Counted from the stretch's first letter, positions 23,537-34,937 are shown. The stretch is 64,000 nt of DNA from Bacteroidales bacterium (GCA_022653675.1 JALCST010000012.1:1-64000); one strand, 5' to 3'. A program made the numbers and translations. The notes: generated from the letters alone by a model not told the origin.

Positions 23537-24304
23537 TTAATAGATGAACGGGATCACCCGTTTGCGGTTGAGTTTCGAGAACTCTTCTCCGAATTCCTCG
23601 TTGTACTTGTTATAAAGGCTGTTGGAACGTGGAACGAGGTTGGCGATTGTCCACAGTGCGAAAACGAGCCCTGAAGGGGACCATGACAGTAGTGCGAAGC
23701 CGACCCATTCGGTTATCTCGCCAAAATAATTGGCGGATGAGACATATTTGAACATCCCCCCGTATGGGATATAATGCTTGTGTGAAGGATCCCCATCTTT
23801 TCGTAAATGCCGTATGATGTAGTCCGACTGCAGGTTCGTGTAGAACCCGAAGAGAAATACTAGCGTACCGATTATGAACTTTGGAGAGTGGAGCCAAGCA
23901 TCCGAATACATGTCCGGTGGACAGTAGTGGTATAGCCAACCACCTTGCATATATGCGTTTATGCTGTTGAAAACCATTCCCATTATTATTATTGCGACCG
24001 GCATTGTGCTTTTACCGCGTATCAATAGCGGAAATATGAAGGAGCGCTGAAAATAATGCATCTCGAATATGAACGTGATGGTCCATATGGTAACCGTCAC
24101 GCTCCTTTCGGCGTGCATGAGCATGATCCACATCAGGAAGAAGACAGGTGCTTCCATTATGATCCATCCTATTTTGTTGGAAACGGATATTCCCCATTTC
24201 CTGGTGTGCAGATATCCGTATCCAGCGTTGTAATATTGGAGCGCAACAAATACGATCACGGCAAGGACCGTCATTACTATGAGTACCAAATAATAGGTCT
24301 TCAC
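23537..24304 (-). CDS. 3-oxo-5-alpha-steroid 4-dehydrogenase (steroid 5-alpha-reductase) family protein
   Basis: A 255-aa polytopic membrane protein with strong similarity to eukaryotic SRD5A enzymes. The C-terminal block (NLQSDYIIRHLRKDGD, then IPYGGMFKYVSSANYFGEITEW) is the conserved NADPH/substrate region, and the protein ends in RKRVIPFIY. E51 (MEAP) and Y84 (HYFQRSF) sit where SRD5A2 has its substrate-binding Glu57 and Tyr91. The family reduces the delta-4 double bond of 3-ketosteroids to 5-alpha products using NADPH. Length is normal (SRD5A about 255). It overlaps the thioesterase gene by 4 bp (ATGA) and is followed by an OYE reductase. The native substrate in this organism is unknown; steroids, bile acids or a related enone lipid are all possible. 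Confidence 0.87.
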   Translation of the reverse strand: MKTYYLVLIVMTVLAVIVFVALQYYNAGYGYLHTRKWGISVSNKIGWIIMEAPVFFLMWIMLMHAERSVTVTIWTITFIFEMHYFQRSFIFPLLIRGKSTMPVAIIIMGMVFNSINAYMQGGWLYHYCPPDMYSDAWLHSPKFIIGTLVFLFGFYTNLQSDYIIRHLRKDGDPSHKHYIPYGGMFKYVSSANYFGEITEWVGFALLSWSPSGLVFALWTIANLVPRSNSLYNKYNEEFGEEFSKLNRKRVIPFIY

Positions 24305-25044
24305 TTGCTCTTGAACTTTATTATTATTTGGAATATGTTCCTGTTCCCGTTTCTCCCTTCAAGATAGAATTCGTTTTCACCTGTCCGAACACGATACATG
24401 TCTATTATTTCGCCTAGGGTGGATTCTGTGTTGAAGTTGATCCTGAATTCGTCTATCGTTGTCTCTTTTATGATTTCAGGGTCGATGCAATCCATGGTCC
24501 ATTCCAGATATTTTGCGTTGTTGGAGTGCAAATTGTAATCTATGTCCGAAATGCGGACCTCATGGTGTTGCACGAGTTCCAGCCCTTTCGGGGCCCTGAT
24601 CTTCGAACAGTACTCCGGGATCGTGATCCTGTCTGGATTTATGAGCGACAATGCTTTTGGGGAAATCACGTGGTCCGGACGCTGAAGTTTTCTGGTTTCC
24701 ATATTCATTATCACCCACGATGTGGTTGCCTCAATGAGTTTCTCGCCCTTTTCGGAGGTCATCTCGAAGTCCCTGATCGAAAATACTCCGTCCTGGCAGC
24801 GATGCCATGTTTCCATCCACGTTACCTGTTCCCAGGTGGGGGGATCGATGAAAACTACGTGTGCGCGGGAGATCACCCATATATTGCCGGATTTGATGAG
24901 ATCGCCATATCCTTCTCCCATCATGGTGGAGTGTATGTGTCCCATTTCCTGTGCCGCATTCATGAAAGAGAATGCCTTGAAATTCTTCCTGGGATCCACT
25001 TCGTAACATTTTACAATGTGCTTTTCCTTATATGTTTTGGGCAT
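24301..25044 (-). CDS. Acyl-ACP thioesterase (FatA/FatB-like hotdog protein)
   Basis: A 247-aa double-hotdog acyl-ACP thioesterase. The N-terminal hotdog has WVISRAHVVFIDPPTWEQVTWMETW, and the second carries the catalytic motif DYNLHSNN (D169, N171, H173, then NN), as in plant and bacterial Fat-type enzymes. It releases free fatty acids from acyl carrier protein in the cytoplasm. It is the first gene of the minus-strand operon, translationally coupled to the steroid-reductase-like gene by an ATGA overlap. Linking a fatty-acid-releasing enzyme with two C=C reductases is suggestive of lipid or steroid remodelling, but this is inference. Confidence 0.88.
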   Translation of the reverse strand: MPKTYKEKHIVKCYEVDPRKNFKAFSFMNAAQEMGHIHSTMMGEGYGDLIKSGNIWVISRAHVVFIDPPTWEQVTWMETWHRCQDGVFSIRDFEMTSEKGEKLIEATTSWVIMNMETRKLQRPDHVISPKALSLINPDRITIPEYCSKIRAPKGLELVQHHEVRISDIDYNLHSNNAKYLEWTMDCIDPEIIKETTIDEFRINFNTESTLGEIIDMYRVRTGENEFYLEGRNGNRNIFQIIIKFKSK

Positions 25045-25096
25045 CTGTGCGATAACGGAATTAAAAGTTCCAACAAAGTTAATACTTTTTTAATAA

Positions 25097-27542
<2,446 letters not shown>

Positions 27543-27608
27543 TTGTTTGAAACTTTTTAAATATTAATTACTGAATTAACAAACCACATTAACTAACAAT
27601 CATCATTT

Positions 27609-27681
27609 AGGGGTGCCACCTTCAAGGAGGGGCTGAGAAAATACCCTTGAACCTGAGACAGTCAATTCTGGCGGAGGAAAA
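27609..27681 (+). promoter_or_regulatory. TPP (thiamine pyrophosphate) riboswitch
   Basis: The THI-box elements appear in order: GGGGTGCC, GGCTGAGA, ACCCTTGAACCTGA, then CAGTCAATTCTGGCGGAGG. The aptamer ends 3 bp before the ATG of the TonB-dependent receptor, so ligand binding would most likely block translation initiation. This identifies the receptor and the following PnuC-family gene as thiamine uptake genes. Confidence 0.93.
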
Positions 27682-27684
27682 ATT

Positions 27685-29928
27685 ATGAAAGGAAAATTAC
27701 TCTTTTCCATCGCGTTCGCGATGATTCCGGCGTTATCTTACGGGCAATCGGCCGGTGTTGCCAAAGACATTGAAAAAATGGATCGCATAGACAGCGTCGT
27801 CATTTACGCTTCCCGCGCCGACAGACGCACTCCCGTCGCACATACTACGGTCGGGAGGGAAACCCTTCAGTCGATTTCATCGACTACTTCCCTGCCTATG
27901 GCGCTTTCGCTCCAGCCTTCGGTCGTTACGATGAACGAAGGAGGCACGGGCTTCGGTTACAGCAGAATGCGCGTTCGCGGCAGCGACGGGACAAGAATCA
28001 ATGTCACCCTGAACGGCGTAACGTTGAACGACGCGGAAAGTCAGGAGGTTTTCTGGGTTAACATGCCTTCACTGACCGAAATGTTGCAGTCGGTGCAGCT
28101 CCAGCGGGGACTCGGGACTTCGGTAAACGGGCCGGGGGCGTTCGGCGCAAGCGTAAACATGCAAACTTTGCTGAGCGGCGACGAGCCTTATGCTAAATTC
28201 GATGCGGGTTACGGTTCGTACAACTCGCGTTCCATTGTCACCGGTTTCGGAACCGGAAGATTGAAAAACGGCCTGTTCTTCGATGCCGGTGCTGCCTTGA
28301 ACGGAACCGAGGGCTATATCCGCAATGCTTGGGGACATGTTGGATCGATTTTCGCTCAAGCCGGATGGATCGGGACCCGGGATGTCGTAAAACTCATTTA
28401 CATAATGGGTAAGGAGCATACCGGAATCACATGGAACGGAATCCCGAAAGATTCGCTGGCAACGAACAGGACATATAATTCCGCCGGAGAATACTACGAT
28501 GACGAAGGCAATCTGCATTACTACGGAAACGAAAGCGACAATTACACGCAGCATCACTTCCAGCTCTTCTATTCCCATGAGTTCTCCGATCGTTTCTTCG
28601 TCTCCTCCACGTTGCATTTCACACGTGGTTCCGGTTATTATGAGGAATACAAGTACGACAAGAAGTTATCCGGTTACGGTTTGGAGCCGCAGACGATTGG
28701 GGACACTGAATACAAGAAGTCGGATTTCATTATTCGCCAGGCAATGGATAATGATTTTGTAAGTTTTTCACTGAATGCCGATTATCTTTTCAAAGGAGGC
28801 AAGTGGGTGAGTGGATTGAACACCACCTCATATGACGGGCTGCATTTCGGAAGGATGTTATGGTCTAAATACAACGAAAATATCGCCGACGACTACGAAT
28901 GGTATTCGAACCGTGGGCGCAAGAAGGAGGCCAATGCCTATAGTCGGGTGGAAAAGAGTTTTGCCGGCGGCAGGGCCAGCATTTATGCTGATGTCCAGGC
29001 GAGATATATAAACCTGGTCATGGACGGAACGGATAAGGATCTTGCCGATTTGGGATACTCGAAGAATTATTTCTTTTTCAATCCTAAAGCCGGTTTTTCC
29101 TATGATCTGCCCGAAGGAACGGTTTACGCTTCCGTTTCCATCGGGCACAAGGAAGCGAGCAGGGATGATATCAAGGATGCGATAAAATCCTCCAAGGGGG
29201 ATTCGATACGTCCCGAGCGTATGGTGGATTTAGAGCTTGGTTATAAGGTAAGTACAACTTCGTATGCCTTTGGGATCAACTTATATGATATGGAATACAA
29301 GAACCAGCTCGTTGAAACCGGCAAAATTTCGGAAACGGGATATTCGATCAAGCAGAACGTTCCAAGAAGCTACCGCCGAGGCGTAGAGCTGATCGGTGCC
29401 GCCAAATTGTGCAGTTGGTTGCGTGCGGATGCAAATATGACATTGAGCAGCAATAAGATACTTGGTTATACATGCTATGTCGACACATATGACAACGATG
29501 AAAATTGGAATACCCTTGCGCAGACCAGGGAATATTATGCGAAGACCGATTTAATACTTTCACCGAATCTCATAGGTATGGCCAGGTTGACCGCAACGCC
29601 ATTGAAAGGGCTGGAAATCAGTGCACATGTGAAGTCTGTCGGGAAGCAGTACTATGACAATACATCTAGCGACGACCGGGCTTTAGATCCTTACAATGTG
29701 GTATCGGCTTCAGCCTCTTATCTGATAAATTTCAAGACAAAGACTATTTTTAACGGAAGTTCGCTTAAATTATCTATTTTTGCCAATAATATATTTAACG
29801 AGAAGTATTGCTCGGAAGCGTGGGTGTACAGGGCATTTTTCAAAGATACCGGCACGACTTACATCGAGGACGGTCTTTTCCCACAGGCATGCAGGAATTT
29901 CTCCGTTAAGTGCTTGTTGATATTTTGA
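27685..29928 (+). CDS. TonB-dependent receptor, probable thiamine (or derivative) uptake
   Basis: A 747-aa outer-membrane receptor. The signal peptide ends in LSYGQ, with no carboxypeptidase-like extension. The plug contains VVTMNEGGTGFGYSRMRVRGSDGTRINVTLNGVTLNDAESQ (split here by family blocks), followed by the 22-strand barrel and a terminal Phe strand (FSVKCLLIF). Its substrate is inferred from the TPP riboswitch immediately upstream and from the PnuT-like permease that begins within its stop codon. Such receptor-PnuT pairs are known for thiamine in Bacteroidota. Barrel length and ends look complete. Confidence 0.9.
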   Translation: MKGKLLFSIAFAMIPALSYGQSAGVAKDIEKMDRIDSVVIYASRADRRTPVAHTTVGRETLQSISSTTSLPMALSLQPSVVTMNEGGTGFGYSRMRVRGSDGTRINVTLNGVTLNDAESQEVFWVNMPSLTEMLQSVQLQRGLGTSVNGPGAFGASVNMQTLLSGDEPYAKFDAGYGSYNSRSIVTGFGTGRLKNGLFFDAGAALNGTEGYIRNAWGHVGSIFAQAGWIGTRDVVKLIYIMGKEHTGITWNGIPKDSLATNRTYNSAGEYYDDEGNLHYYGNESDNYTQHHFQLFYSHEFSDRFFVSSTLHFTRGSGYYEEYKYDKKLSGYGLEPQTIGDTEYKKSDFIIRQAMDNDFVSFSLNADYLFKGGKWVSGLNTTSYDGLHFGRMLWSKYNENIADDYEWYSNRGRKKEANAYSRVEKSFAGGRASIYADVQARYINLVMDGTDKDLADLGYSKNYFFFNPKAGFSYDLPEGTVYASVSIGHKEASRDDIKDAIKSSKGDSIRPERMVDLELGYKVSTTSYAFGINLYDMEYKNQLVETGKISETGYSIKQNVPRSYRRGVELIGAAKLCSWLRADANMTLSSNKILGYTCYVDTYDNDENWNTLAQTREYYAKTDLILSPNLIGMARLTATPLKGLEISAHVKSVGKQYYDNTSSDDRALDPYNVVSASASYLINFKTKTIFNGSSLKLSIFANNIFNEKYCSEAWVYRAFFKDTGTTYIEDGLFPQACRNFSVKCLLIF

Positions 29929-30530
29929 TGAGCGGATTCGATTTTTGGTTTCAGATATGCACGGCGTTGATATGCCTTGCTTACGTATTGCTTGAAGTCT
30001 TTCACAACAAATGGATGTGGGTGGTTTGGGCATTTTCGTCCGTGGCATGTTTCGTCGTTTTCCTGAAGGAGCATCTTTATACGAATATGCTTATCCAGGT
30101 TTATTTCTTCTGCGCCGCCATATACGGTTTCATCGTTTGGATGAAGGACGAGAAGAAGAACGGAAAACCCGAAGGAAATGAGATAACTGTGCATCCGATA
30201 CAGGCCGGCAAGGCCATCGCAAGTTCTGCAATTGCTGTAGTCGCTTTTTTCCTGCTTGCATTCGCATATACTAAGTTTCCTGCCGAGGTCGGAAACGGAA
30301 GTCCTTTGCTCGATCCCCTTTGCGCTTCGTTCTCGATGCTTGCCACCTACTGGCTTAGTCAGTCGTGGATCGAACAGTGGTACATCTGGATCGGAGTGAA
30401 TGCAGTTTCGGTATGGATGTATATTTCAACGGGCATGTATCCGTTCGCGGTTCTGTATTTTATCCTTTTCCTTACGGTATTTTACGGAATCTGGAAATGG
30501 AAGAAGTATGGAAAAATAGTAAAAGCCTGA
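29928..30530 (+). CDS. pnuT: PnuC family transporter, probable thiamine permease PnuT
   Basis: A 200-aa inner-membrane protein with about seven hydrophobic segments. PnuC-family signatures are visible in the early NKWMWVVWAFSS block and in TYWLSQSWIEQWYIWIGVNAVSVWMYIS, which carries the WxxWxxxN ligand-binding pattern. PnuC proteins take up nicotinamide riboside; the PnuT branch takes up thiamine. Position decides here: the ATG overlaps the receptor's stop codon (TGATG), and both lie behind a TPP riboswitch. A GTG 18 bases earlier is an alternative start. No thiamine kinase gene follows, unlike some relatives. Confidence 0.85.
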   Translation: MSGFDFWFQICTALICLAYVLLEVFHNKWMWVVWAFSSVACFVVFLKEHLYTNMLIQVYFFCAAIYGFIVWMKDEKKNGKPEGNEITVHPIQAGKAIASSAIAVVAFFLLAFAYTKFPAEVGNGSPLLDPLCASFSMLATYWLSQSWIEQWYIWIGVNAVSVWMYISTGMYPFAVLYFILFLTVFYGIWKWKKYGKIVKA

Positions 30531-30549
30531 ATTTTTAATATTTAATGAT

Positions 30550-31386
30550 ATGACGCTTATTGCTGACAGCGGTTCCACTAAAGTCGATTGGAGGTTCATT
30601 GCGGAGGACGGTTCGGTCAAGAACCTGCTAACCTCAGGAATAAACCCGGTTTATCTTACCGACGAACAGATAGTCGATGTTCTTAGGAAAGAGGTGATCC
30701 CGGCTTTCGGAGAGAGGGTGGACAAGGTGTTTTTTTACGGGGCGGGAGTAGTGGGAGAATCCCACGAAAGGTTGCTCGCATGTTTCAAGGAGGTTTTCCC
30801 GAATTCGGAATGCGAAGCCAAGTCCGATATCGAAGCTGCCGCAAGGGCGTTGTGCGGCCATTCAGCCGGAATTGCGGCGATTTTAGGAACCGGCTCCAAC
30901 AGCTGTTTTTATGACGGCAAAGATGTAGCGAAAAATGTCCATCCGGGCGGATTCATCATAGGGGACGAAGGCAGCGGAGCCGATATGGGAAAGATGCTCG
31001 TCTCCGACTACGTCAAGGGGATTCTCCCTCAATCCATCGAGAACGAATTCAGGAGGAAGTACGGACTGGAATATGCCGACATAGTTTCGAAGGTTTACCG
31101 CGAACCGATGCCAAGTCGTTTCCTGGCTTCCTTCTCTCGTTTCATAGAGAAGTATGAACATCATCCGCATATAGAACATATCATAAGTACCTCCTTCGAG
31201 AATTTTCTCTACAGGAACATAACGGCTTACGACTATCGCCGTTACAATGTCAATTTCGTCGGTTCCATAGCTTTCGTTTTCAAACCTTTCCTCGAAAAAG
31301 CCGTAAGGGATTGCGGAATGAGGATGGGAAAGGTCATGAGGGCGCCTGTCGAAGGTCTCGTACAATATCACACGGAACGAATATGA
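30550..31386 (+). CDS. BadF/BadG/BcrA/BcrD family sugar kinase, likely MurK-type (GlcNAc/MurNAc)
   Basis: A 278-aa ASKHA-fold kinase. The N-terminal phosphate-binding motif is LIADSGSTKVDWRF, followed by GTGSNSCFYDG and the GDEGSGADMGK loop, as in bacterial N-acetylglucosamine kinases of this family. MurK of several bacteria phosphorylates GlcNAc and MurNAc. The very next gene, overlapping by ATGA, is murQ, whose substrate is MurNAc-6-phosphate, so MurNAc kinase activity is the strongest inference. It lies 19 bp after pnuT and may share that transcript. Confidence 0.85.
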   Translation: MTLIADSGSTKVDWRFIAEDGSVKNLLTSGINPVYLTDEQIVDVLRKEVIPAFGERVDKVFFYGAGVVGESHERLLACFKEVFPNSECEAKSDIEAAARALCGHSAGIAAILGTGSNSCFYDGKDVAKNVHPGGFIIGDEGSGADMGKMLVSDYVKGILPQSIENEFRRKYGLEYADIVSKVYREPMPSRFLASFSRFIEKYEHHPHIEHIISTSFENFLYRNITAYDYRRYNVNFVGSIAFVFKPFLEKAVRDCGMRMGKVMRAPVEGLVQYHTERI

Positions 31387-32198
31387 AGGTAACGGAACAA
31401 TCCTCGATTTACACCGATCTTGAAAAGATGTCGGTTCACGATCTTCTCGTGGATATCAACCGGGAAGACAAGAATGTCCCTTTCGTCGTCGAAAAGTGCA
31501 TTCCGCAAATTGAGAAAACGGTAAATGCCATCGTGGAAAGGTTGCAGGAGGGGGGAAGGCTCTTTTATCTCGGAGCGGGAACCAGCGGACGTCTCGGGGT
31601 ACTTGACGCTTCAGAGATCCCCCCTACGTACGGTGCCCCGTACGATTTGATAATAGGCCTTATCGCCGGAGGCGACACCGCCCTGCGCAAGGCTACGGAG
31701 AATGCGGAGGATGACCCTGAGGGGGGATGGAACGATATGCAGCCATATAAGGTGGATACGCGCGACGTAGTCGTTGGAATCGCCGCCTCCGGTGTGACTC
31801 CGTATGTAGTGGGAGCGGTTACAGAGGCCCGTAAGAGAGGCATCTTCACTTCAGGCATAACATGCAATCCTGATTCTCCCCTGGCTGCCGCCGTCGATGT
31901 CCCGATTGTCGCAGTCGTCGGCCCGGAATTCGTCACCGGTTCCACAAGAATGAAGTCCGGTACCGCCGAGAAGCTGATTTTGAATATGATAAGCACTTCC
32001 GCCATGATCCGTCTCGGCCATGTGAGGGGAAACAAGATGATAGACATGCAGTTGAACAACACGAAACTCATCGAGAGGGGAACCCGGATGATAATGGATG
32101 CGACCGGAATCAGTGACTGCGACAAGGCGCGTGATCTGCTTCTGAAATACCGTTCGGTCCGTACGGCGGTGGACGCTTACATGAAATCTGAAAAATGA
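31383..32198 (+). CDS. murQ: N-acetylmuramic acid 6-phosphate etherase
   Basis: A 271-aa SIS-domain etherase. Family blocks are LFYLGAGTSGRLGVLDASEIPPTYG (split; the catalytic Glu is E78 in DASEIPPT), GIAASGVTPYVVGAV, TCNPDSPLA, EFVTGSTRMKSGTA and TKLIERGTRMI. It removes D-lactate from MurNAc-6-P to give GlcNAc-6-P, the key step in cell-wall sugar recycling. It is slightly shorter than the E. coli protein at the C-terminus. The start overlaps the kinase stop (ATGA), and its own stop overlaps recR in the same way. Confidence 0.95.
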   Translation: MKVTEQSSIYTDLEKMSVHDLLVDINREDKNVPFVVEKCIPQIEKTVNAIVERLQEGGRLFYLGAGTSGRLGVLDASEIPPTYGAPYDLIIGLIAGGDTALRKATENAEDDPEGGWNDMQPYKVDTRDVVVGIAASGVTPYVVGAVTEARKRGIFTSGITCNPDSPLAAAVDVPIVAVVGPEFVTGSTRMKSGTAEKLILNMISTSAMIRLGHVRGNKMIDMQLNNTKLIERGTRMIMDATGISDCDKARDLLLKYRSVRTAVDAYMKSEK

Positions 32199-32827
32199 CT
32201 CCGCAGGCGATGTTTCCCGAAGAATATGATTCCGTTTTGTTGAAAGATGCCGTCGATGCCTTCGCATCTCTTCCCGGAGTCGGCCGGAAGACCGCTCTCC
32301 GTTTTGCGTTGCATTTGCTGAAACAGCCTAAGGACAAGGTGGCCAAATTCGGCGAATCCGTGATCAGGATGCGCAACGAAATCAGCTACTGTCCGCAATG
32401 TGGAATGATTTGCGACGGCGAAAATTGCCCGATATGCTCGGATAGAAGACGTGACGATTCGGTAATATGTGTGGTGGAGAGCATAAGGGAAGTGCTCAGC
32501 ATAGAAAATACGGGACAATATCACGGCCTCTATCATGTGCTCGGAGGCGTGATATCTCCTATGGACGGAATCGGGCCTTCAGATTTGCTGATCGGTAAAC
32601 TTGTGGAACGTGCTTCTTGTAACCGGACGAGGGAAGTGATCCTTGCCTTGAGTACCGGGACGGAAGGTGAGACCACCTCTTATTATATTTATAAGAAACT
32701 CGCGGGAATAGACGTGGCCGTTTCCGCGATTGCGAGAGGAGTGGGATTCGGGGATGACCTTGAATATACCGATGAACTCACTCTCGGCAAATCGATAGAA
32801 AACAGAGTGCCATTCAATCCCGTTTAA
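32195..32827 (+). CDS. recR: Recombination protein RecR
   Basis: A 210-aa RecR, slightly longer than E. coli's. It has a helix-hairpin-helix (DAFASLPGVGRKTALRFA), a C4 zinc finger (C66, C69, C78, C81) and a TOPRIM domain (ICVVESIREVLSIENTGQYHGLYHVLGG in blocks) with the C-terminal Walker-B-like ARGVGFGDDLEY region. It works with RecF/RecO in RecA loading at gaps. Its ATG overlaps the murQ stop codon by 4 bp, so translation is coupled despite the unrelated roles. Confidence 0.96.
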   Translation: MTPQAMFPEEYDSVLLKDAVDAFASLPGVGRKTALRFALHLLKQPKDKVAKFGESVIRMRNEISYCPQCGMICDGENCPICSDRRRDDSVICVVESIREVLSIENTGQYHGLYHVLGGVISPMDGIGPSDLLIGKLVERASCNRTREVILALSTGTEGETTSYYIYKKLAGIDVAVSAIARGVGFGDDLEYTDELTLGKSIENRVPFNPV

Positions 32828-32844
32828 TTAACTTACTGACGCCG

Positions 32845-34368
32845 ATGCCTCATGAATTTCCTTTCGCCTGGTTTTTGGCCGCATTTGCTGCCTATACCGT
32901 CCTTCTGTTCGTAATTTCAAACCTTACCACTCGCTCGCTGAAAAGCAATTCCTTCTTTTCAGGGGATCATAACGCTCCATGGCCGATCGTAGCATACGGA
33001 ATGGTGGGCGCTTCGATTTCCGGAGTTACGTTCATTTCCGTGCCCGGAAATGTCTGGACGCAGAATTTCTTCTATATGCCGCTCGTACTTGGCTTTGTCG
33101 TAGGCTATGTGGTGATTGCAAAAGTGCTGCTGCCTCTTTATTACAAGATGCAGGTTACATCCATCTATACCTATTTGGGAGAGCGTTTCGGGGATATTAC
33201 GCATAAGACGGGTTCGATCGTCTTCATGGTTTCGAGGATACTCGGGGCCGCAGTAAGGATTTTCGTCGTCGTCGTGGTGCTATATACGTTCATACCGAAG
33301 GGATCCATGAGCGATACTTTGGTTTTCAGCATTGTTACGGCCATTTTCCTTACCCTGGTATACCTCTATACATATAAGGGTGGAGTCAAGACGATCATTT
33401 GGACGGATGTCCTTCAGACGACATTGATGCTGCTCGCGGTTTTCTTCACGATCTATTTCGTCGGTAAGGATATGGATTGGAAAATAGGGGGGATGAAGAG
33501 TTACATGGGCTGGTTCGATTGGAATTGGGGCGACGGAACGAATGCGGTCAAGCAGTTCGTCGCCGGAATCTTCATGACGGTGGCCATGACGGGACTGGAT
33601 CAGGGAATGATGCAGAAAAACCTCGCATGCAAGGATATAAAATCCGCCCAGAAGAATATGTATACGACGAGCATCATAATCGTCGTGGTGAATCTGTTTT
33701 TTCTCTTTCTCGGCGCCCTGCTGTGCGTCTATGTCCAGAGCAAGGGCGGAATGGATGCGTTGGGAATTACTAAGACCGATCAGATATTCCCGGTGGTCGC
33801 GAGCCGTTATCTCGGAGTCGGTGTCGGGATTTTATTCCTGATAGGTCTCATCTCGGCAGCTTACCCGAGTGCGGGTGCTGCCCTGACTTCTCTCACTACA
33901 TCGTTTTGCATTGATTTCGTCGGCTTCAACAAGCGTACAGATCTGCATCGGAACAGGAAGGAGAAAATCCGCAAATGGGTCCAGGCATTTTTCACGGTGT
34001 TGTTTTTCGTTATCATACTTTTGCTTTTCCTGTACAGCAACGACGCTGTGATAAATCTGGTTTACAAATTCGCTTCATATACTTACGGCCCGCTTCTCGG
34101 TATGTTCTTTTTCGGCATTCTGACTAAGGTTAAGGTCAAGGATGGCGCGACGCCGTGGATTGCAGTTGCTTCGCCTCTCTTATGCTTGGTGTTCAATCTT
34201 ATCGCGAAAAGATATTTCGGCTTCGATCTAGGATTCTCGCTTCTTGTGGTTAACGGGGCGTTGTCATTTCTCGGAATGTGGCTTTTCAGGGTTCGGCCGG
34301 GAAAGGGGGCGGTGGCGCCTGAAACAGTTAAGTCGAATCTATTGAATGCTGATAAAACTGTAGAATGA
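32845..34368 (+). CDS. Sodium:solute symporter (SSS family)
   Basis: A 507-aa membrane protein with about 13 hydrophobic segments. Family marks are SFFSGDHNAPWPIVAYGMVGASISGVTFISVPG near the start, SIYTYLGERFG, the central IWTDVLQTTLMLLAVF and GLDQGMMQKNLACKD, and GLISAAYPSAGAALTSLTTSFCIDFV. It couples Na+ entry to uptake of an organic solute. Position behind the MurNAc kinase and MurQ suggests an amino-sugar or sialic-acid-type substrate, but the sequence alone does not tell. It starts 17 bp after recR, and its stop overlaps mntP by 4 bp. Confidence 0.88.
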   Translation: MPHEFPFAWFLAAFAAYTVLLFVISNLTTRSLKSNSFFSGDHNAPWPIVAYGMVGASISGVTFISVPGNVWTQNFFYMPLVLGFVVGYVVIAKVLLPLYYKMQVTSIYTYLGERFGDITHKTGSIVFMVSRILGAAVRIFVVVVVLYTFIPKGSMSDTLVFSIVTAIFLTLVYLYTYKGGVKTIIWTDVLQTTLMLLAVFFTIYFVGKDMDWKIGGMKSYMGWFDWNWGDGTNAVKQFVAGIFMTVAMTGLDQGMMQKNLACKDIKSAQKNMYTTSIIIVVVNLFFLFLGALLCVYVQSKGGMDALGITKTDQIFPVVASRYLGVGVGILFLIGLISAAYPSAGAALTSLTTSFCIDFVGFNKRTDLHRNRKEKIRKWVQAFFTVLFFVIILLLFLYSNDAVINLVYKFASYTYGPLLGMFFFGILTKVKVKDGATPWIAVASPLLCLVFNLIAKRYFGFDLGFSLLVVNGALSFLGMWLFRVRPGKGAVAPETVKSNLLNADKTVE

Positions 34369-34937
34369 GTTATCTTGAATTGTCCTTGTTGGCTTTTGCC
34401 CTCTGTTTCGACACATTTGCCGTTACCGTAGCCGGAGGCATAGTCCTGCCAAAGGGCAGTACCGTATGGCAAAAAATAAGGATAATGCTGTTTTTTGCGT
34501 TGTTCCAGGCGGGTTTTACTTTCATAGGGTGGGTGCTGGGCAGCACCGTCAGCAGTTACATAGAAAAGTGGGATCACTGGATAGCTTTTGTCCTCTTGCT
34601 TTACATTGGCGGAGGTATGATCGCCGACGGATTTAAGAAGAACGGAGGAAATTCCGTCAACCTTTTGGAAACCGGGAAGTTGACGCTTTGTTCAATCGCC
34701 ACCAGCATAGATGCTCTTGCAGTGGGAATCTCACTTGCGATGCTATCTCTCGTGAAGGAGAAGGTGATTTTCGTACATTCGATGATTTTCATAGTTACGG
34801 CATTGTCTGCGGCTTGCGGACTTGGGTTCGGAAGGAGAATAGGGACTTTGGCCGGCAAGAGGTCGAATCTTATCGGAGGCATTATACTGATAGCCATTGG
34901 CATTAAAATATTGTTGCAGCATACTCTCCTGAAATAG
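34365..34937 (+). CDS. mntP: Manganese efflux pump MntP
   Basis: A 190-aa six-helix membrane protein of the MntP family. The two conserved Asp motifs are ALCFDTFAVTVAGG in the first helix and ATSIDALAVGISLA in the middle, and the C-terminal half has LIGGIILIAIGIKIL. It exports Mn2+. ATG 34365 overlaps the symporter stop (ATGA). No manganese (yybP-ykoY) riboswitch is visible, as expected for an internal operon gene. Confidence 0.93.
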   Translation: MSYLELSLLAFALCFDTFAVTVAGGIVLPKGSTVWQKIRIMLFFALFQAGFTFIGWVLGSTVSSYIEKWDHWIAFVLLLYIGGGMIADGFKKNGGNSVNLLETGKLTLCSIATSIDALAVGISLAMLSLVKEKVIFVHSMIFIVTALSAACGLGFGRRIGTLAGKRSNLIGGIILIAIGIKILLQHTLLK

